From a virus, in the IMG/VR virus record IMGVR_UViG_3300027762_000214, positions 1 through 64,000 of that record: 64,000 nt of DNA; one strand, written 5' to 3'. Of the stretch, positions 22,881 to 30,326 are shown one piece after another (the first letter of the stretch is position 1; each line of letters begins with the position of its first letter). A model generated the notes under the pieces. It saw only the letters and a list, made by a program, of their open reading frames with translations, had not been told where the DNA came from and did not search any database. A program made the translations under genes and the position numbers.

Positions 22881-23282
22881 ATGTCTTTGATTGGAAAAAA
22901 AAGGGGAAGACCTATTAGTAGAATTCAGTTTGATTCTATTTTAAAAAAATTCTTAGTTTTTTTAAAAAGAGAGTTAAAAATTAATTATGATGTTCCAATC
23001 ATATTAGTTGATGATGCTGATTTTTCAAAAAAAGTATTGGCATTTGGTGAAATATCAAAAGATAATATGATACATTTAAGTATTATAAATCGTCATCCCA
23101 TGGACATACTTAGAACACTTGCTCATGAGTATGTCCATTATAAGCAAAATATTGAAAATAAAATTCGTAGAAGTGGTCCAGGAAGTCCATCAGAAAATCA
23201 AGCAAATGCAAAGGCAGGTGAGATTATGAGAAAGTATGGACAACTTCATCCAGAGTTATTTGACCTTATGTCTATTAGGTAA
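22881..23282 (+). CDS. Putative HExxH metalloprotease-like late protein
   Basis: A 133-residue protein with TLAHEYVHYKQ, matching HExxH, and SENQANAKAGEIM downstream, where the Glu could be the third zinc ligand. The N-terminus is basic (GKKRGRPISR). No signal peptide, so it would act in the cytoplasm or virion. There is no clear ribosome site, and the late-like box just upstream implies a very short leader. Two tRNA genes follow. Protease function is inferred from the motif. Confidence 0.7.
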   Translation: MSLIGKKRGRPISRIQFDSILKKFLVFLKRELKINYDVPIILVDDADFSKKVLAFGEISKDNMIHLSIINRHPMDILRTLAHEYVHYKQNIENKIRRSGPGSPSENQANAKAGEIMRKYGQLHPELFDLMSIR

Positions 23283-23297
23283 TATAATTCTTTTATT

Positions 23298-23368
23298 GGG
23301 GAATTAGTTAAACGGTATAACGGGTGCTTTGCAAGCACTTATTAGGAGTTCGATTCTCCTATTCTCCA
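23298..23368 (+). tRNA. tRNA-Ala (UGC)
   Basis: Acceptor arms GGGGAAT and ATTCTCC, anticodon stem GGTGC/GCACT with loop TTTGCAA, and T-arm AGGAG-TTCGATT-CTCCT. Discriminator A; CCA is not encoded. It lies three bases before a second tRNA. Confidence 0.9.
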
Positions 23369-23371
23369 TTT

Positions 23372-23444
23372 GCCCGTGTACTCCAACGGTAGAGAGGGTG
23401 GACTTAGAATCCATACAGTGGAAGTTCGAATCTTCTCACGGGCA
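23372..23444 (+). tRNA. tRNA with anticodon UAG (Leu by anticodon), short variable arm
   Basis: Acceptor arms GCCCGTG and CACGGGC, anticodon stem GTGGA/TCCAT with loop CTTAGAA (anticodon TAG, reading CUA), T-arm GGAAG-TTCGAAT-CTTCT, discriminator A. The variable region is only five bases (ACAGT), whereas bacterial tRNA-Leu usually has a long variable arm. The D-stem shows three clear pairs (CTC/GAG). The fold is sound; the amino acid identity is less so. Confidence 0.8.
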
Positions 23445-23460
23445 CTAAATATTTGAAAAA

Positions 23461-24717
23461 ATGTCAAGAACAAAAGGTAAAGATACTTGGGAAAAATATT
23501 ATAATAATAAAGATAATATTAGTATTCAAATAAAGAAAACTGCACCGTATTATGCAGATGAACTTACAACGAAAGTTGAAGGAAACTTACCATATGATGG
23601 AATTGTAATTTATAAAGATGGTTTTTCTAAACATATTTCCAGAGGAGGAAATACAAAATTAGCATTTCAATTTAATCCAACTGGTCCAATTTATTATTCT
23701 CCGGTTGATAATTTTTATAAACCAGGAATATCTTCTGGTTTAAATTTAAGTCCCGAATCTTTTGGGATTGAAAATCAAACTTTTGGTAACAGTGAAATAT
23801 ATTACCAGAAAGTAATAAATTCAATTACAGATCGTTGGCAATCTGGTAATTATAGTGGGGAATTGTATGATTATCTTATGGAATTAGTTTCTTATGCAAA
23901 TGGAGGACCTGGAAGTTTTAGTGGAATAAAAACTGATGGTTTTGATTGGGGCACAATCACTAGTTATTTTTCTGAAGTTATTGGACCATTAGTTTGCATT
24001 AAAAGAGGAATTTTGTCCGATTTGAGAGTAACAAATATTTCTAGTGCAAAAATTTTCATACCATCTTCTTCGGAAGCCTTGTATGACTATAAACTTATTT
24101 GTGGTGATCAAGAATATCTAATATCCGCAAAATCTGGAAGGGGTGTATCTAATCAGGTTAAACCCCAATTTGTACTTCCCTATGTTGAAAATTATTTAGA
24201 AATTCCATTAAAATCTAGGAAGGCATATAAACTATTGCAAATATTATCAAATTATTCTATTAAAAAAGGACCCTTTCTTGGGTGGCAATTGTTGCAAAAT
24301 ACTGCAGAGTTAACTGCTGGTGCTATTTCTGATATAGAAAAAAACTATGACACAAATATTAAATCATCTAGAGACCAAATAACTAATATTCAACCATGGA
24401 AACCTTTTATAAGTAAGTATTTTCCTACTTATAAAACTGTCACTTATGGGCAAGTAAGATATAAATGTGAAACTTTAATTCAATCTGCATCTAAAACAGG
24501 AATTTTGCATAATGATCTTAAAAAAATATTTCAGGTATATTTGAACAAATCTAGAATTTCTTATGTAAAAATGAAAGTTTCTATGCCAAACGGAAATCCA
24601 TCATTTACAAGAATTCAAGATGGTGGAGTTAAAACGATTAATTATTTGGAATTGAGAAGTTCTAATGATAGTTTGTCTAGAACATCTGATAAAATGGGTT
24701 TTGATAAGGTGAGATAA
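23461..24717 (+). CDS. Late protein with PD-(D/E)XK nuclease-like residues
   Basis: A 418-residue protein. The central part has FSEVIGPL (Glu172), LYDYKLI (Asp209) and EYLISAKSGRG (Lys224). The order E, D, then SxK, each next to predicted strands, resembles restriction-endonuclease-like cores. The C-terminal half has no motif I know. A weak late box (CTAAATA, 23445-23451) lies 9 bases before the ATG. It begins a late block, so the nuclease would act late or be carried in the virion. Function is inferred. Confidence 0.6.
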   Translation: MSRTKGKDTWEKYYNNKDNISIQIKKTAPYYADELTTKVEGNLPYDGIVIYKDGFSKHISRGGNTKLAFQFNPTGPIYYSPVDNFYKPGISSGLNLSPESFGIENQTFGNSEIYYQKVINSITDRWQSGNYSGELYDYLMELVSYANGGPGSFSGIKTDGFDWGTITSYFSEVIGPLVCIKRGILSDLRVTNISSAKIFIPSSSEALYDYKLICGDQEYLISAKSGRGVSNQVKPQFVLPYVENYLEIPLKSRKAYKLLQILSNYSIKKGPFLGWQLLQNTAELTAGAISDIEKNYDTNIKSSRDQITNIQPWKPFISKYFPTYKTVTYGQVRYKCETLIQSASKTGILHNDLKKIFQVYLNKSRISYVKMKVSMPNGNPSFTRIQDGGVKTINYLELRSSNDSLSRTSDKMGFDKVR

Positions 24718-24725
24718 TCTATTAG

Positions 24726-24733
24726 AATAAATA
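24726..24733 (+). promoter_or_regulatory. Probable late promoter AATAAATA
   Basis: A late-type box 39 bases before the ATG at 24773, in an A/T-rich gap. Confidence 0.5.
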
Positions 24734-24772
24734 TTTAGTAATTATAGTAAAGATAGAATAATACCGTAAATA

Positions 24773-26083
24773 ATGAAAAACTTCTTTCAGTTTGTGCAAA
24801 ATATTCAAGAAATGGCATCTCAACAAGCTGCTAGACTTGGATTTCAGGGAGATGGTAAAGGTGGATGGTATAAACAGGGAGAGTTTGTCGCAAAAACAGA
24901 AAAAGGAAGACTCAAGTTTTATAATAAAAGACAAACTCTTGGTAAAGATTCTGCTCAAACTGAACTAGAAAAAAATATATCTGATCCTAATTTTCAAGAT
25001 CCTGCCATTACTCAACAGCAGCAAGTTGTACCAACTGGTCAACAGAATGTTTCCCAAGAACCTATTTCGCCAGAAGATCCTGTAGTAAATTATCTTCCAG
25101 TAGAAAAAACAAAAGGAACTTTAACTATTGCTTTTGGTAGATTTAATCCTCCGCATTTAGGACATCAACAATTGATGGATACTGCAGCAGCAGCGGCAGA
25201 ACAAGATGGTAGTGATTATATAATTGTTCCTTCACGTAGTCAGGATGAGAAAAAAAATCCATTAGATCCTGATACTAAAATTATGATAATGCGTCAAATG
25301 TTTCCTGACCATAGTGAAAGAATTTTAAATGATCTCAATACAACAACAATCTTTGATGCTTTAAAGAAAGCGCATAATGATGGATATATGAACGTGAGAA
25401 TTGTTGGTGGATCGGATAGAGTTAAAGAATTAGATAAACTATCTAATAACTATAATGGAAATCTTTATCAATTTGATAATATTGAAGTATTATCTGCTGG
25501 AGATATAGATCCAGATTCAGATGGATTGGAAGGTTTATCAACATCAAGAATGCGTCTTGCTGCTGCGGAAGGAGATTTTAAAACTTTTCGTGCTGGTATG
25601 CCTCCAGACATGAGACCAAAAGATATAAGAGCAATTTTTGATACCGTTCGTGCTTCTATGGGAATACAAGATGAGGTAATTGAAGTTTGGAAAATCGCAC
25701 CTAAGTATGACACACAAACTCTTCGTGAAAATTATATTGCAGAAAAAATTTATAACATTGGGGATTTAGTAGAAAACTTAAATACCGGATTGGTTGGACG
25801 TATTATTCGTCGTGGGACTAATTATCTTATTTGTGTAACTGAAGATCATATTATGTTTAAGTCCTGGATTAAAGATGTAACTGAGTCTAAAAAATATACT
25901 GAGAAGAAATTGGATAGTATGTATAGAGAACCTGGAAAACCAAACACTTTGGCAGGAACTTTGGGGTATTTTAAATATGCTTCTAAACAAACTCCGGGTG
26001 CAATAGGAACAAACTCAGAATATCTTCAATCTGGTGCAAAATCTTACGGTATTGATTTCATAAATAGACATAGAAAAAAATAA
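24773..26083 (+). CDS. HIGH-family nucleotidyltransferase with a capsid-targeting-like N-terminus
   Basis: A 436-residue protein. Residues 1-14 (MKNFFQFVQNIQEM) resemble the T4 capsid-targeting peptide MKTYQEFIAEA. A Gln-rich linker covers about 70-110. The catalytic domain begins at TIAFGRFNPPHLGH (HxGH at 128-131) and includes IVGGSDRVKEL and LSTSRMR (256-262), the second nucleotide-binding motif of cytidylyl/adenylyltransferases. The C-terminus has GLVGRIIRRGTNYLICVTED, which I associate with other cyanophage structural-type proteins. A late-type box precedes it. The substrate is unknown; NMN or phosphocholine-like groups are possible. Confidence 0.75.
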   Translation: MKNFFQFVQNIQEMASQQAARLGFQGDGKGGWYKQGEFVAKTEKGRLKFYNKRQTLGKDSAQTELEKNISDPNFQDPAITQQQQVVPTGQQNVSQEPISPEDPVVNYLPVEKTKGTLTIAFGRFNPPHLGHQQLMDTAAAAAEQDGSDYIIVPSRSQDEKKNPLDPDTKIMIMRQMFPDHSERILNDLNTTTIFDALKKAHNDGYMNVRIVGGSDRVKELDKLSNNYNGNLYQFDNIEVLSAGDIDPDSDGLEGLSTSRMRLAAAEGDFKTFRAGMPPDMRPKDIRAIFDTVRASMGIQDEVIEVWKIAPKYDTQTLRENYIAEKIYNIGDLVENLNTGLVGRIIRRGTNYLICVTEDHIMFKSWIKDVTESKKYTEKKLDSMYREPGKPNTLAGTLGYFKYASKQTPGAIGTNSEYLQSGAKSYGIDFINRHRKK

Positions 26084-26102
26084 AGTATTATAAAAATCTC
26101 AA

Positions 26103-27437
26103 ATGACTACCACTATTTTTGAAGAAACCCCTCCTATGGGCGATGCAAAAAGAACTCTTGAGAAGCAAGCAAGACAACTTGCTTATGATATTAGATATGA
26201 AATCAAGAAATCTATCGGTGATAAAAAATTAGATCCAGCATCTCTTAAAAGAGAGTATATGAAAGGTCTTCAAAAATCTTCTCAACCACCAGCAGTTAAA
26301 ATGAGAGCAAGACAAATGTTATTGGGAGAAGACTATACATCTGATATTAAAAATATTGTATCAGAAAATGTTGCAAATGCTCTTTATAAAGTTTTTGTTG
26401 AAGGTATAGATGAGGTTAATTCTGAAATAGAATTGGATTATTTGAGAGAGCTTGCTGATACTAGAGAAGCAAAATATAAAGTAAGAGTTACAGACAAGAA
26501 AACTGGAAATTCATATGTTCGTTATGCAACTCGTGCAAAAATTTCTGAACTTCGTGCAAATCCAAATATTTCTTCTGTAGAAATGACAGAACATGGTGAA
26601 CCAAGAGAAGGTGAAAGAAAAAGAGGTGTAGAAACTGCTACAGTAAAAACTGGCGGCAATGCAAAGAAGGATTATGATGGTGATGGTAACGTGGAAAGTG
26701 GTGCTAAAGAATATCGTGGTGCCGTTCATAATGCAATTCAACGTAGAAGGGGTGGAGTGGCAGACGGTAAAGATACTTCAAGTGTTAAAGAAGACTTTAT
26801 AGGTGAAGTAAAAACTACTGAAGATAAAAGGAATAAAAAGATTACTGGTGAAGGTGTAAATAATTCCAGTATTATTAAATTATTTCCAGATGATAAAACC
26901 GCACCATCACGCCATGGAATGGTTGTAGCAAATAGTTATGAAGTTGATGGACCTATTTTAACTGAAAGGGCAAAAAGTTCAGCTCAGCAAAAATTTATGG
27001 GCATGGTTCTTGCCACTAAACGGGGCAAAAAGGCATCATCAAAAGAAGTTGCAAAGTCTGCTTCTGAAATGAGTGAAAAGGAAGCAAAAAAATTCGCTAA
27101 AACTAAGCATAAAGGTCTTCCAAAACATGTTGCAAAAGAAGAAAAAGAATGTGGGGGTGATGAAGATCCAAGACAAATGAAGACTAAAAGAGATAAAGTA
27201 CGAACTGCTCTTGGATTGATGGGAATCAAGGCTTCTTATGAACCCGAAGGTAAAGTAATCTCAGAAAGAGATGATGAACCAGGTGAAGGACCAAGACAAA
27301 GATATGGTGATATGCGTGGTTTAGACCGTAGTGGACCACCAACATCTTTTGGTGGAAAATGGCAAAGTAAAGAAAGGAAAGCAGCAGGTGCAGACGCTTT
27401 AAAAAGAGCTTCATCTTTAGTAAAACCTGCTGACTGA
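26103..27437 (+). CDS. Mosaic late protein with EF-hand-like loop and YEPEG motif
   Basis: A 444-residue protein with an N-terminal helical region, then YKVRVTDKKTGNSYVRYAT, a calcium-binding-like loop KKDYDGDGNVESGAKE, and NAIQRRRGG. The middle is Lys/Ala-rich and basic. Near the C-terminus SYEPEGKVISE repeats the YEPEG motif of the ORF at 3935. The loop has Asp at EF-hand positions 1, 3 and 5 and Gly at 6. It is 19 bases from the nucleotidyltransferase gene and probably shares its transcript. It looks like a mosaic virion protein. Function unknown. Confidence 0.7.
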   Translation: MTTTIFEETPPMGDAKRTLEKQARQLAYDIRYEIKKSIGDKKLDPASLKREYMKGLQKSSQPPAVKMRARQMLLGEDYTSDIKNIVSENVANALYKVFVEGIDEVNSEIELDYLRELADTREAKYKVRVTDKKTGNSYVRYATRAKISELRANPNISSVEMTEHGEPREGERKRGVETATVKTGGNAKKDYDGDGNVESGAKEYRGAVHNAIQRRRGGVADGKDTSSVKEDFIGEVKTTEDKRNKKITGEGVNNSSIIKLFPDDKTAPSRHGMVVANSYEVDGPILTERAKSSAQQKFMGMVLATKRGKKASSKEVAKSASEMSEKEAKKFAKTKHKGLPKHVAKEEKECGGDEDPRQMKTKRDKVRTALGLMGIKASYEPEGKVISERDDEPGEGPRQRYGDMRGLDRSGPPTSFGGKWQSKERKAAGADALKRASSLVKPAD

Positions 27438-27443
27438 TAAATA
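27436..27443 (+). promoter_or_regulatory. Late promoter GATAAATA
   Basis: A late-type box overlapping the stop of the ORF at 26103 and 28 bases before the next ATG. Confidence 0.6.
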
Positions 27444-27471
27444 TTTCAGGATACTCTAAACGGAGGACATC

Positions 27472-27654
27472 ATGGACGCAATAGTAGTGGTTGTAAAACC
27501 AATTCTTATTCATCTTGCTACACATCCAGCAGTTAAGAATCTTGTAATTTCTCTTCTCGAAAAGTATGTAAATACAACCGATAATAGTATTGATAATCAA
27601 ATTCTTGAAACTGCTAAAGTTCTTCTGTTCAAACCAGAAGCACCTAAAGTGTGA
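27472..27654 (+). CDS. Small late protein with hydrophobic N-terminal helix
   Basis: A 60-residue protein with ribosome site CGGAGGA 9 bases upstream. MDAIVVVVKPILIHLATH is hydrophobic, followed by VKNLVISLLEKYV, so it may be membrane-associated or helical. I believe similar short proteins occur in other cyanomyoviruses. Followed by a strong terminator. Function unknown. Confidence 0.7.
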   Translation: MDAIVVVVKPILIHLATHPAVKNLVISLLEKYVNTTDNSIDNQILETAKVLLFKPEAPKV

Positions 27655-27690
27655 TCATTTGTTTTTTAACTAATTGGGTCATAACTATCT

Positions 27691-27730
27691 AAAGGAGACA
27701 AAAAGTAAAAGTCTCCTTTTTTTATAAATA
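27691..27730 (+). promoter_or_regulatory. Terminator whose T-run becomes a late promoter
   Basis: Arms AAAGGAGAC (27691-27699) and GTCTCCTTT (27711-27719), T-run to 27723, then TATAAATA at 27723-27730. The last T of the terminator is the first T of the late box for the gene at 27761. Confidence 0.88.
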
Positions 27731-27760
27731 TCAATATAAAGAAATTATAGGGTAAGAAAC

Positions 27761-28321
27761 ATGGCTCTTTGGGGCAATACGGATTTAATTGGACAGGCTG
27801 GTACTATTACCATCAATCTTGGTACTGAGGCAGTAACTGGATCTGGAACTACCTTTGCAACTACTGGATTTACTGTAAGTGAGGGAGATATTCTCGTAGT
27901 TGGCGCTGGTGCCACTTATGGTCATGCAGTAATTTCATCAGTTACAAGTAATACTGCAATTTCAATTGCTTCTACGCAATTTTTGATTCCTCACCCAACA
28001 ACTAATCTAATTAGTGGTGCATCTTATTTTGTAACTCAAAGACCCATATCATCTATTGAGGGTGGTCAGTATGTTGCACCTGATGAAAAATCAAATAGAT
28101 ATTCTACTGTATTTGGTGTAGATACTACTGAAACTGCTGCTGCTAGAACAGCAACAGTTGGTGGAAAGGCAGGAGCTTATAGCGTTGCTCATGCTGGTTG
28201 GGTTGGTGTTACAACTTACGTAGATACTCACGGAAATCTTAGAGTCAAGAGTGAAACTTTAGTTGCCGGAAGTATGATTACCAGTGATGCAAATGATGAC
28301 GCCAGATATCCAGATTCTTGA
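27761..28321 (+). CDS. Late beta-rich protein, probable virion component
   Basis: A 186-residue protein rich in Gly, Thr, Ala and Ser, with repeated short beta strands (AGTITINLGTEAVTGSGTT) and AHAGWVGVTTYVDTHGNLRV near the end. Low Cys and high Thr/Gly are typical of tail or capsid decoration proteins. The ATG follows a late promoter by 30 bases. I recall comparable proteins in cyanophage virions but cannot name the part. Confidence 0.7.
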   Translation: MALWGNTDLIGQAGTITINLGTEAVTGSGTTFATTGFTVSEGDILVVGAGATYGHAVISSVTSNTAISIASTQFLIPHPTTNLISGASYFVTQRPISSIEGGQYVAPDEKSNRYSTVFGVDTTETAAARTATVGGKAGAYSVAHAGWVGVTTYVDTHGNLRVKSETLVAGSMITSDANDDARYPDS

Positions 28322-28330
28322 TAAAAATGT

Positions 28331-28702
28331 ATGAGATTTGATGAGTTGAATGAAAATAATTATTTGTTATTTGCCATAAAATTTTATGACAATCCTCAGT
28401 CTGCGACTAAAGAAGATTTTGACAACGATTTAAAAAAAATACGTTATATCAAAAGACTTCTTAAAAAGTATAAGCAGACTGGGGAACTTAAAGTGCATTT
28501 GATATTAAATCATTTAATTGTACTTTTTAATGTTTTTAATGATGCGGCAATCCCTTTGTTATTTTATAGTTTAGATAAAGATCTTTGGCCTGCAATAAAA
28601 AGTTTTTTAATTTTTTTAAATAGAATACCAGAATATCCAAAAACAGAAATTGATAATATACAAGAAGATAAAAACTGTTTGACCCAACTTCATTTAATTT
28701 AA
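28331..28702 (+). CDS. Conserved phage protein of unknown function
   Basis: A 123-residue, Leu/Ile/Phe-rich helical protein: FDELNENNYLLFAIKFYDNP, KYIK-like KIRYIKRLLKKYK, then LNHLIVLFNVFNDAA and LWPAIKSFLIFLNRIPEYP. This pattern occurs in many phages as a small protein of unknown role. It shares one base with the following ORF. Probably in the late transcript from 27723. Confidence 0.7.
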   Translation: MRFDELNENNYLLFAIKFYDNPQSATKEDFDNDLKKIRYIKRLLKKYKQTGELKVHLILNHLIVLFNVFNDAAIPLLFYSLDKDLWPAIKSFLIFLNRIPEYPKTEIDNIQEDKNCLTQLHLI

Positions 28703-28920
28703 TGGATAAAGCAGAAAAATTAATAAATTTAATTAGACTTATAAAAGAAGAAGGAATGAGTGTTTCTTCTGGTCCAGTAAATTCGACTAATAAATCTGGC
28801 GAAGTTAGTATTGCCGGTTTACCTCCAGATAATCCTCCTGTGTTTAGAAAAAATAAAATTTATGCAAAGGGGGGTAAAGGATCTCGTAAATGGTGGTTGC
28901 AGTATTTAAGAGGTAATTAA
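28702..28920 (+). CDS. Small basic late protein
   Basis: A 72-residue protein with an N-terminal helix (AEKLINLIRLIKEEGM), a Ser/Pro-rich middle (GPVNSTNKSGE) and a basic aromatic end (GSRKWWLQYLRGN). Its ATG overlaps the previous stop by one base. Function unknown. Confidence 0.65.
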   Translation: MDKAEKLINLIRLIKEEGMSVSSGPVNSTNKSGEVSIAGLPPDNPPVFRKNKIYAKGGKGSRKWWLQYLRGN

Positions 28921-28925
28921 AAAAA

Positions 28926-29342
28926 ATGTTCTCACAAGAATCATCTAAACTAGCGGTTCTTGAATCTAAACTCAGTATCTATGAAGAATTATCCCGCGAA
29001 ATGCTTTCTAAATTAGAATCGGCAGTAGAAAAAATTTCTGAAGGTAATTCACGTATTGCCACAATTCTTACTAAACACGATGAGCGTATTGAGCAAAGTA
29101 TGAAAACCGATGAACTGATTATTAAAATGATTGAGGATGTAAAGGAAGAAAATAAACAAGATTATTCTAGAGTTATGACTAGATTGGAAAAGTTAGAAAG
29201 TAAAGTAGAAGATTTTGCTAAGTTTCGTTGGTTACTTGTTGGTGGTGCAATTTTTCTATCGTTTATGTTTTCACAATCTACTGTAGTTGTGGATATGTTG
29301 ACACCTGACTCACAACCTGCTAGAGTAGAGCGCACAAAGTAA
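28926..29342 (+). CDS. Coiled-coil protein with C-terminal membrane helix
   Basis: A 138-residue protein. Residues 5-95 form heptad-rich coiled coil (ESKLSIYEELSREML, RVMTRLEKLESKVEDF). A single hydrophobic segment WLLVGGAIFLSFMF (about 103-117) is a likely transmembrane helix followed by a short tail. This layout fits a small membrane-anchored phage protein, possibly in lysis or superinfection control, but there is no direct evidence. It precedes primase by 12 bases. Confidence 0.65.
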   Translation: MFSQESSKLAVLESKLSIYEELSREMLSKLESAVEKISEGNSRIATILTKHDERIEQSMKTDELIIKMIEDVKEENKQDYSRVMTRLEKLESKVEDFAKFRWLLVGGAIFLSFMFSQSTVVVDMLTPDSQPARVERTK

Positions 29343-29354
29343 TACCCTCTTGTA

Positions 29355-30326
29355 ATGGATTTTGTTGACTCCAAGTATATTGGTTTAGTTTCATCACGTC
29401 TACAAAAATTTAAAAGGGTCAAATCGGATCTCTACAACTTCCGCTGCCCTATTTGTGGCGATTCTCATAAGAACAAAAACAAGGCAAGAGGATATATTTA
29501 TCCTGTGAAAAATAATACTAACTTTAAGTGTCACAACTGTGGTGCTAGTATGTCTTTTAATAATTTTCTTAAAGAAATTGATATTATATTGTATAAACAA
29601 TATACTTTAGAAAAATTTAAAGAGGGGCATACTGGACAAAATTTTGTTGTTGAAGAACCAAAATTTGATTTTACTAAACCATCCTTTAAAAAAAAGTTAG
29701 ATCTTCCTAAAGCATCAGAAATTCCTGTTGCAAAAGAGTATTTGGAAAAAAGAAAATTAAATCCAGAAAAATTTTATTTTACTAACAAATTTAAACAATG
29801 GGTAAATACACAAAAACATACATTTGACGTTATTTCAAAAGATGAAAGTCGTATTATTATACCAATGTATGATACGGAAAACAATTTGATAGGTTTTCAG
29901 GGAAGAGCACTAGGACCGAACCCTGTTAAATATATTACTGTGATGCTTTCTGAGGATGCTCCAAAAATTTATGGTCTTGAAAAAATTAATCATTCAAAAC
30001 CCATTTACATTGTTGAAGGACCCTTCGACTCCACGTTTGTACAAAATGCTGTTGCTATGTGTGGGTCCGACGTTGATATTGGGTCGTTTGGTTGGAGCGA
30101 TTATATTTACGTTTTTGATAACGAACCTCGCAATCGAGAAATCGTCAACCGAATATCAAAAACCATCGACAGAGGCGACAAAGTAATTATTTGGCCATCA
30201 TCCATTGAGCAAAAAGATATCAATGATATGGTTCTCTCTGGACTTAATGTCATGGATGTGTTAGAATCAAATACCTATTCTGGTTTAGAAGCAAAAATTA
30301 AGTTTAACAATTGGAAAAAAATATGA
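29355..30326 (+). CDS. 61: DNA primase gp61
   Basis: The 323-residue protein has an N-terminal zinc finger (FRCPICGDS near residue 32 and FKCHNCGAS near 62) and a TOPRIM-type domain with IYIVEGPFDS and FDNEPRN. This matches T4 gp61 and DnaG-like primases. It makes RNA primers with helicase gp41. The stop overlaps the nrdA start (ATGA), so replication and dNTP synthesis are coupled in one unit. Confidence 0.92.
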   Translation: MDFVDSKYIGLVSSRLQKFKRVKSDLYNFRCPICGDSHKNKNKARGYIYPVKNNTNFKCHNCGASMSFNNFLKEIDIILYKQYTLEKFKEGHTGQNFVVEEPKFDFTKPSFKKKLDLPKASEIPVAKEYLEKRKLNPEKFYFTNKFKQWVNTQKHTFDVISKDESRIIIPMYDTENNLIGFQGRALGPNPVKYITVMLSEDAPKIYGLEKINHSKPIYIVEGPFDSTFVQNAVAMCGSDVDIGSFGWSDYIYVFDNEPRNREIVNRISKTIDRGDKVIIWPSSIEQKDINDMVLSGLNVMDVLESNTYSGLEAKIKFNNWKKI

